64,000 bases of DNA. Source: Capillidium heterosporum (Eukaryota; Entomophthoromycota; Entomophthoromycetes; Entomophthorales; Capillidiaceae). The position numbers were made by a program, and so were the translations under genes. The stretch is from NCBI GenBank assembly GCA_016630905.1, contig WBMQ01000012.1, positions 1,240,001 through 1,304,000 on the forward strand, given 5' to 3'. Positions 57,617 to 64,000 of this stretch are shown one piece after another. Position 1 is the first letter of the stretch; the number at the start of each line of letters is the position of its first letter. Below the pieces are notes generated by a model. The model worked only from the letters and a program-made list of their open reading frames with translations. It made no database searches and was not told where the DNA came from.

Positions 57617-58364
57617 TGTGTCATTCTTTTTCTACCTCCGCTTTTCTAAAGGTAGTGAATATTTTTGCTTTGTGGTACAATATATTTAACTCTCAGTTTT
57701 GGAAGTTCTATATTAAATGTACCAGAGCATAGTTTTTAGCTCTGGTATGATGCAACTGATATGGAATCTATAAGTTTTTAGAAATTAATTCTTCCGCCCA
57801 TTACTTTTTGGAGGGATTGTTGCCTTTCACTTATCAAACTAGGAGAAATTAGATGCCAAGTTAGGGCTATATTTCGCTGTTCTTGAAATCTAACTTTTAT
57901 TACAACAATAAAGTTAAAATTTTGCCGTGAAATTGGATTGCAATCTAAAAATAAACATTTACTGATGTTTCATATTATGATTACACAAATTAAGTTTCTA
58001 TACTACAAGGCTCCGTTAAATCTTATTTGTTGAATTCCCAGTTGCTTTAACAATAATTGCAATTGTCAGCTTTACTTTCAATAGATTACAGAACAAAAAA
58101 ATTGACAACCAATTTATTAGATCTAAATTTTATACCTAATAAAGTAATAAGAATTATGAGCACTACACTGCTGCAACAAAGACCAGTTCCAAGCTGACAG
58201 TAACAAATACTCGCACCTTTGCATCTCTTTCAAATCTTCAACATCAATCGAAATTAGCGACAGTCTGGTACTTGACCTTAGTTTAGCCTTTTAGTTTTAG
58301 GTAAGCTTCCTTCATTTTTGTTTTGACGGAGTTATTGGTACAAGCGGCCAAACCGGTCACTTAC
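57617..58364. other. AT-rich spacer
   Basis: Upstream region of the small secreted protein gene; nothing else seen. Confidence 0.6.
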
Positions 58365-58372
58365 TATAAATA
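58365..58372 (+). promoter_or_regulatory. TATA box of the small secreted protein gene
   Basis: TATAAATA, 85 nt upstream of the ATG at 58450, just after a GC-rich patch (GCGGCCAAACCGGTCAC). Confidence 0.45.
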
Positions 58373-58449
58373 TTGTTTTTATTACTTGTTACCACCTTAC
58401 TGTACATATTGTAAATATTTATACCTATATTTTAGAACCCGTACCAGCA

Positions 58450-59013
58450 ATGAAATTTAGTATAGGAATCATATACCAGGCTTTAGTAGGACTAACTCTA
58501 GTCAACAGTTTGAAGGTCGACGTCCACTACCGAGGCAGCGAAAGGTCAACATATACGACCGTTGAGAGTGAAGGAGGATGTATTAATTTAGAGAATGCTG
58601 ACGGTTTAATTGACTACTTCCAAGTCCAAAGCCTCGATACCAAAGTTGAATTTTACGAAGGCGAGGATTGTGTCTTGAAGCAACTTGCTACCGGTGCTTC
58701 CAACTTTGTCCAATTGCCTACCCCTATCAAAGCAAAAGCTGTAAACTTGATTGCGACAATAAAAAAGGAACCAGCTAAACAATCTAAAACCAACCAAGCC
58801 AAGATTGTACGTCGTGGAGCATTTACCTCCTTACTAAAAAAGATATTCATGCCTAAGAGAGACAACATCGAAGAGACTAAGGATAACAGTAAATTGAGTG
58901 GTAAGGATGCTTTCGCTAAGGTGGAGGCTTTTGTCAACGCCAACTCCAAAGCTACAACCAAGTCCAAGCCCAAGAGTAAAGTTAACTTAGATAAGGAGGA
59001 GTCGGATGAGTAA
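58450..59013 (+). CDS. Small secreted lysine-rich protein of unknown function
   Basis: 187 residues, single exon; I do not recognise a family. MKFSIGIIYQALVGLTLVNS is a typical signal peptide. Mature residues 21-100 look folded, with two cysteines (in EGGCINL and EDCVLKQL) able to form one disulfide and alternating strands (VDVHYRG, DYFQVQSLDTKVEFYEG). Residues 105-187 are strongly Lys/Ser/Asn-rich and probably disordered, with dibasic sites (KIVRRGAF) suited to Kex2-type processing, and an acidic end (DKEESDE). A TATA box lies 85 nt upstream. Small size, signal peptide and lack of recognisable domain match effector-like or cell-wall-associated secreted proteins, but no function is claimed. 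Confidence 0.8.
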   Translation: MKFSIGIIYQALVGLTLVNSLKVDVHYRGSERSTYTTVESEGGCINLENADGLIDYFQVQSLDTKVEFYEGEDCVLKQLATGASNFVQLPTPIKAKAVNLIATIKKEPAKQSKTNQAKIVRRGAFTSLLKKIFMPKRDNIEETKDNSKLSGKDAFAKVEAFVNANSKATTKSKPKSKVNLDKEESDE

Positions 59014-61133
59014 GGATTTAGCTTTTTGTTTGTGCATTTCTCAAGGTTCTATATAGGCTTGATTAAATAGGTAGTCCGACAACTATTTACAACACTACTT
59101 AATAAATCTAATAGTTTTTTATTCACTTTCACTTATAGTGCTTGAAGTTATATATATCCTTTTAAGTATAGGTAGAAATGTCTGCTTTCTTCATTAATAG
59201 TTTAATATACACATATAAATTTGAATTAGACCAGAATTTAAGTATGTAATGAGGTCTTATTTTTTAACTTAATGTATATATAAGTAGTAAATTTGCCTTT
59301 AATACTTTATCGAGCATTCTTAGCTGAACTATACCTATTAGTTGTAGAAATTGTCCTTAAAGGCTAATTAAAATTAATGGCTTTTAGATATAGCTTTATC
59401 ATGCTTTTCAATTCTTCATATAGCAGTATAGTGTGTTTGATACGGAGATTCAAATCACAATTGTATATTACCTTTACTATTTATACAGTCTAGCTTTTAT
59501 TTTTATGTTTGGAGATATCTGATCATATAGGATAAATGAAGGTAATATAGCACTTTTATTAATATGGTGTAGTATATTGATTCTACTTTTCTACTGGCTC
59601 TATCAGGCTCGATAATTTTAATACTATTAATAATGCTGTTAATATGGAATTGTTTGATGTATACTAGAAATCCAGCTATTATAAAGTGGCTTAATTTTAT
59701 TAGCTTTAATTATACGATATAATTATCAGAATGTACTATATGGTGATTCCTATACTAGTTGTAACTACTAAAGTTTAGTATTAAAATTCAAATAGAAGCC
59801 TAATACCTATCACCTTAAGCTCTTACATTTTCACTTGGCAGTTTATAAGTACATTTTCTTTCATTTTAGAATGTTCCTTTTTCCTTTGCTGACTTCCAAT
59901 ACTAGTATCAATAAATGGTTGTATAGGAGTAGCTATATGTTAATGCAAAACATCGTATATGCTTGGCGATATGGTGGCTTGCTCTTGAGAATAAATCTTT
60001 TGCTATGAAAACTGCTACCTTTTTAGATTATATCAAATAAGTTATAAAGTAGTCGTTCTATCTTGCCTATTTTAGATACTAGCTCGTAGATCCAAAAGGA
60101 AATAGGAAAGCTTACCTAAATAGAAGTGGTTATAAACTTATACTTACAATTTTTATAGCAAAGCTCTTATATCGTTTTAAAATATAAGTTCTTTTAGAAA
60201 GGCTTATCAACAACCTTACTAATATTTCCTTCAACATTAAATTTTATAGGTATATGGTATTACTTCCAAAGCATAAGTAAACCTCCAAGTAATTACCTAT
60301 TTAGACAAGTTCCGATTGGTCTAGTATTTTTATAAGCTGAAAGTTAGCTTAATTCCGTTTTGTACAGCAATTATGTCCTTTAAAACCCGATCTGCTTAAT
60401 ATCTATAGTTGTATGGGATAATCGGTAGATATATGAAAAAGGCTGCTATCAAAGTGTATAGCTGATAGAATACTAATTGGAATACATTTATCGAGCCAGC
60501 TTTATAGTAACATTTATGGTATGGCAACCAATTATTATGAGCATCGGGATTTGAATTCTCACAAAATTAAAAGCCTAATAATTAGATCATTTCGCAAAAT
60601 AGTGGGAGGATTTTTAATCAAAAACCAGGATTCCTAAATAATGAAAACCAAAATACCAATAGGCTACAAGTATATGTAATTTGGGAAGAAAGTATACTGC
60701 CAGAAGGGTATAAAGTAGGTATGGTCCTATTTTCAAGTTATGAAAAGACGATGCCATCTCCAAATATTTTTGCCAAATATGAAGCAGCCAATGATCGGGC
60801 CCAATTCCCCCAATCGCACTCGTTAAGATCCGTTTAAAGTGAAACTGGTGATAGATCCCTTGTACCCAATGTTAGCTGCATCCAGTAAATTCGGTGTAGC
60901 AACTGAAGATCACTCAAGGATTATGCTTCATTAAAATCGGTGTCCAAGCCAAAAACACAGTTTAATTAGAGACTTAGTTGCAGTAGTATTGATGCCTACC
61001 TAGTGTCGCTTTGGTAAATATACTTCTCTCACATATACCAAAACTAACACTTAAATAATTTAGAACCAAAAGTTATTGAATATTCTTGCTTAAGCGTGCC
61101 ACTACTTCAACACAAAAGTTTATTAGTTTCAAC
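59014..61133. other. 2.1-kb AT-rich spacer
   Basis: No ORF with motifs. It contains the promoter of histidine kinase 2; 60640-60960 is a little less AT-rich but not coding in any frame that I can follow. Confidence 0.6.
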
Positions 61134-64000
61134 ATGGGAGATAAGGGGCTGAAGATCAACAAATTACTGCAAACTAATAATCTAATCAAAGACAACATCA
61201 AGCCAACGAACGTGCAGACATTCAACTTCAAGGAGGTGGTCAACCTAGTGTGCGATGCAAGCTTCGACCCTATACTGATTTTATCCGAAACCAAGATCTA
61301 CGGGTGCAATGCGAGGCTTCTGGAGGTTTTAGGCTATAGGAGTGAAGTCGACTTGGTCTGTATATCCACCTCCCAGCTGATACAAAAACATTTTTATCCA
61401 AAGAGTATCAACCCCAACTTCGAATCGAGCGAAGGCATGAACAATAAAGTTAATGACAATGCAAACATCAGAGCAGCGCAATTAAATGACTTATGTAGAG
61501 CATGTATAGGGAGTAATGAGACTAGGCGGTTTGCTTCAGTTAGGGTTAAGCCTTGGCCAATTAGTACAAGCCTCTTATCTCTACCAGGAGCTAGTCCGGA
61601 GCCTCTATACTCATTATCAATACGAGATGTGCCGATACTAAGTATTATGGCTGAGAATGCGGATAATTTAGCGCAAGTGAAGAATGGATCGACATTTACC
61701 AATTCGAAGAAGGAGCCTTTTACCGGCTCCTCTATAGTATCCAACAATTTGAACCTATCTTCGAAGCAGTTGAAGTTCCCACTCCCACTGTTGTTTGATC
61801 CATCGTTAAATAAAAATGTCTTTGAAGAGTTTTCCGACATATTCGATTCCCTACCCTGCCTAGTTTGGTATATAGGAGCGGACGGCGAACTACTGTAAAG
61901 TCAGGTTTACTAGAATAGTACTAACTTTTATTGATAAGGTACATGAACAAGAGGTATAAGGAGGTGCTTGGGATTGAACATTTGCATGAAAATTTCGCCG
62001 TAAGTATATTTTTTAATTAAAATCTTAATTATCGAATAGACTTGCATACATCCAGAAGATTACCAACTCATGGCCCCGAAATGGAAAGTCCTGTCTAAAG
62101 GTAAATTGAACAAATAGTTTATTTTATTAGGAGCCTTCAAATTTAGCTCGAGTTTGTTATCAGTAACTGTTCTAACTCAAATATCAGAATAAAGATCCGT
62201 TCAGCATTGAAGTTAGAATTCGTTACAACCCAAACAAACAGATACCTCCTGGGCTAGATCCAGCTACAGCACATAAAGACTATAGATGGTACGCCATCTC
62301 ATCTCTACCAATGCTCCACCCTACCGACCCCAGATTAACCCGGTGGGTTAGCTCCGCTTTGAATATCAACAGCCTAAAGATTGCCCAAGACGAGCAGGTG
62401 CTCCTAGCGAAAGCGGCTAACGACGCCACTCAAGCTTCCAAGATGAAATCAGACTTCCTGGCCATGATGTCGCACGAGATAAGGACACCTGTAATTTTAG
62501 TTTTAATACCTATATGCTCAGCCAAACATTTCCTATAAGCTTTTTTATTAACATATCTATTTAGTTATTTGGCGTGGTCGGCAACACCTGCCTATTAAAG
62601 GAAACTGACCTGGACTGCGAGCAAATGGAGTTAATCGAAGCCATAGATTTATCAGGTAAGCTGCTTATGTCCGTCATAACCGACGTGCTCGATTTCTCGC
62701 AGATCGAAAGCGGTCGTATGACCATCCAATACGGACCCCTAAAGATCGGAGAAATAATCCGCCACCTGGGATCGATGCTCAAGTCGGAAGCTAACCGGAA
62801 GGACATAGAGTTCTCGGCCTCCTTCCCCAACGTTACTATAGATTTTATCGGCGATGCCTCCCGGATTTTACAGATACTGACCAACCTAACCTCTAACGCC
62901 ATTAAATTTACAAGCCAAGGGTTCGTCAACCTACAAGCACGCATCATACCGTACAGTTCGCTCGAATCAGAAGGATACACAGTCAACGCGAGCAAGGAAG
63001 AGAATATCCTGTATACGAAATCGATAGTACTCTTGGTCAAAATCGTCGATACCGGGATAGGAATCTCATCAACTGAATTACCGACACTATTTACCCCATG
63101 GACTCAAGCTAAAGGTGGTGGTAGTCAGCGTAGAGTTAGAGGTGGGAGTGGGCTTGGCTTATCAATATGCAAATCGCTAATATCATTGATGGGGGGTGAT
63201 ATCGGTTTGGAAAGCCAGTTTGGGCAGGGTACTACGGCCTGGTTCTGGCTACCGATGGATATGGAGTACGAGGGTGAAAGACTCGTGCTAGGTAGCCACA
63301 AGTTCACCAGCATCCAACAGAGCCTCTTTACCGAAACCAACTTACCGATAACCGTCAAGTTTGCGCCTTCACCAACGATCCACCGCTCTCCATCAAACAG
63401 CCACTTTTCAATCAACAGCAACGGGAGCGGTGACAAGAATACTTACATCCAAAGCTTGGACGAAAAGCTCTCGAGGCTAGCCCCACCTATAAACATCAAT
63501 ACCAAGCGAAGGGCCAAGACAAGCGACGATACCGACATCACCTACGGCCTCACCAACCTAACCAGCTCCCACCTATCCGAATCCGATTCTACTAACACCT
63601 ATCACTACCGCGCCTTAGTGGCCGAAGACAATGCCGTCAACCAGGCCATCCTTGGCAAGTTTCTCAAGAAGATGGGTGGTATCGGCTACAAAATCATTGG
63701 AGATGGAGACACTGCTTTGGAAATCTATCAGTCGTTACCGCGGCGTCACTTCGACATCATACTTTTAGACCGTACATTGCCTGGCTTGAGTGGGGATGAA
63801 GTCGCCAAGCGCATCCACCAATTAGATGCGCAACAGATCATCATTTCCATATCAGCTGACCCCATCATCCCTTCGCAGGATGCCGAGACCGAGCTCAACT
63901 TATGTATCAGTGATCACCTCCCCAAACCCATCACCTACGACAAGTTCAAGTCAGTCATCAACCACTGGCTCACTAAAGGCTACCAACTCCGTACCCAAGG
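61134..64000 (+). CDS. PAS-domain hybrid histidine kinase 2 (partial, cut by right edge)
   Basis: Exons 61134-61894, 61939-61999, 62040-62100, 62195-62490 and 62565-64000 give 871 residues with no stop yet, near the expected end. Start is the first ATG (MGDKGLKINK). Order: PAS-like region (about 30-160), second PAS (LLYMNKRYKEVLGI, IHPEDY), HEIRTP with His388, N box ILTNLTSNAIKF, G1 DTGIGI, G2 GGSGLGL, a Ser/Asn-rich linker, then a receiver with VAEDNAVNQAIL, Asp795 and LPKP lysine. All catalytic residues are present. After the phosphoacceptor it reads LLDRTLPGLSG, where the usual MPxMDG is changed. Intron 1 has a perfect TACTAAC branch site. Introns 1 and 2 sit at the same places and phases as in the gene at 9052, flanking a 61-nt exon, so the two are paralogs. 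Confidence 0.92.

Noticed and set aside
61086-61133. In-frame extension before the kinase 2 ATG
   Set aside because: It would start at TTG; the first ATG is at 61134.
1-64000. CRISPR arrays, operons or bacterial origin of the whole window
   Set aside because: Spliceosomal introns, polymerase III tRNA terminators and fungal gene content show a eukaryotic nuclear region; no regularly spaced repeats were seen.

Overview
This window is nuclear DNA of an AT-rich fungus, probably an early-diverging filamentous lineage; I cannot name the species. Supporting signs are short spliceosomal introns (about 37-150 nt, often with TACTAAC-like branch sites), PAS-type hybrid histidine kinases with receiver domains, a mitochondrial cytochrome b5 reductase, SUB2, a PTR2-type peptide transporter, an AVT-type vacuolar transporter, and tRNA genes without introns. 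Genes are GC-richer islands between long AT-rich spacers of 1-6 kb.

Layout. 1-2930 (-): N-terminal 948 residues of a kinesin-4-like motor, cut by the left edge. 9052-11645 (+): PAS hybrid histidine kinase 1. 14831-15955 (+): MCR1-type reductase. 16253-16773: near-perfect inverted repeat carrying two opposed tRNA-Ala(AGC) genes. 17407-18255 (-): unknown tail-anchored-like protein. 19725-20318 (+): EXPERA/TMEM97-like protein. 21439-22909 (+): SUB2/UAP56 with an apparent +1 shift in the Q motif. 27209-28837 (+): peptide transporter. 32146-34376: decayed piggyBac-type element. 34638-36098 (+) and 37877-39067 (+): an intronless cytochrome P450 and an intronless PLP synthase that looks most like bacterial CqsA. 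41933-44006 (-): AVT-type transporter. 45785-47220 (-): secreted berberine-bridge-type FAD oxidase with one frameshift.

45.3-57.6 kb is a dynamic segment. It holds five tRNA-Thr(AGT) genes, a diverged POT-like paralog with one frameshift, a second decayed copy of it, and an eight-exon gene (55211-56186) hidden because every exon is short. That gene encodes a basic, coiled-coil 218-aa protein resembling kinetochore CENP-Q-type subunits in layout. 58450-59013 (+) encodes a small secreted protein. 61134-64000 (+) is a second PAS hybrid kinase, paralogous to the first and cut by the right edge.

Most interesting: the CqsA-like synthase beside a P450, in a fungal window that also has two hybrid sensor kinases; the hidden eight-exon gene; the tRNA-Ala palindrome with an unusual T loop; and the transporter copies, whose comparison locates the indel. 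All protein identities come from recognising motifs by eye; no searches were run.
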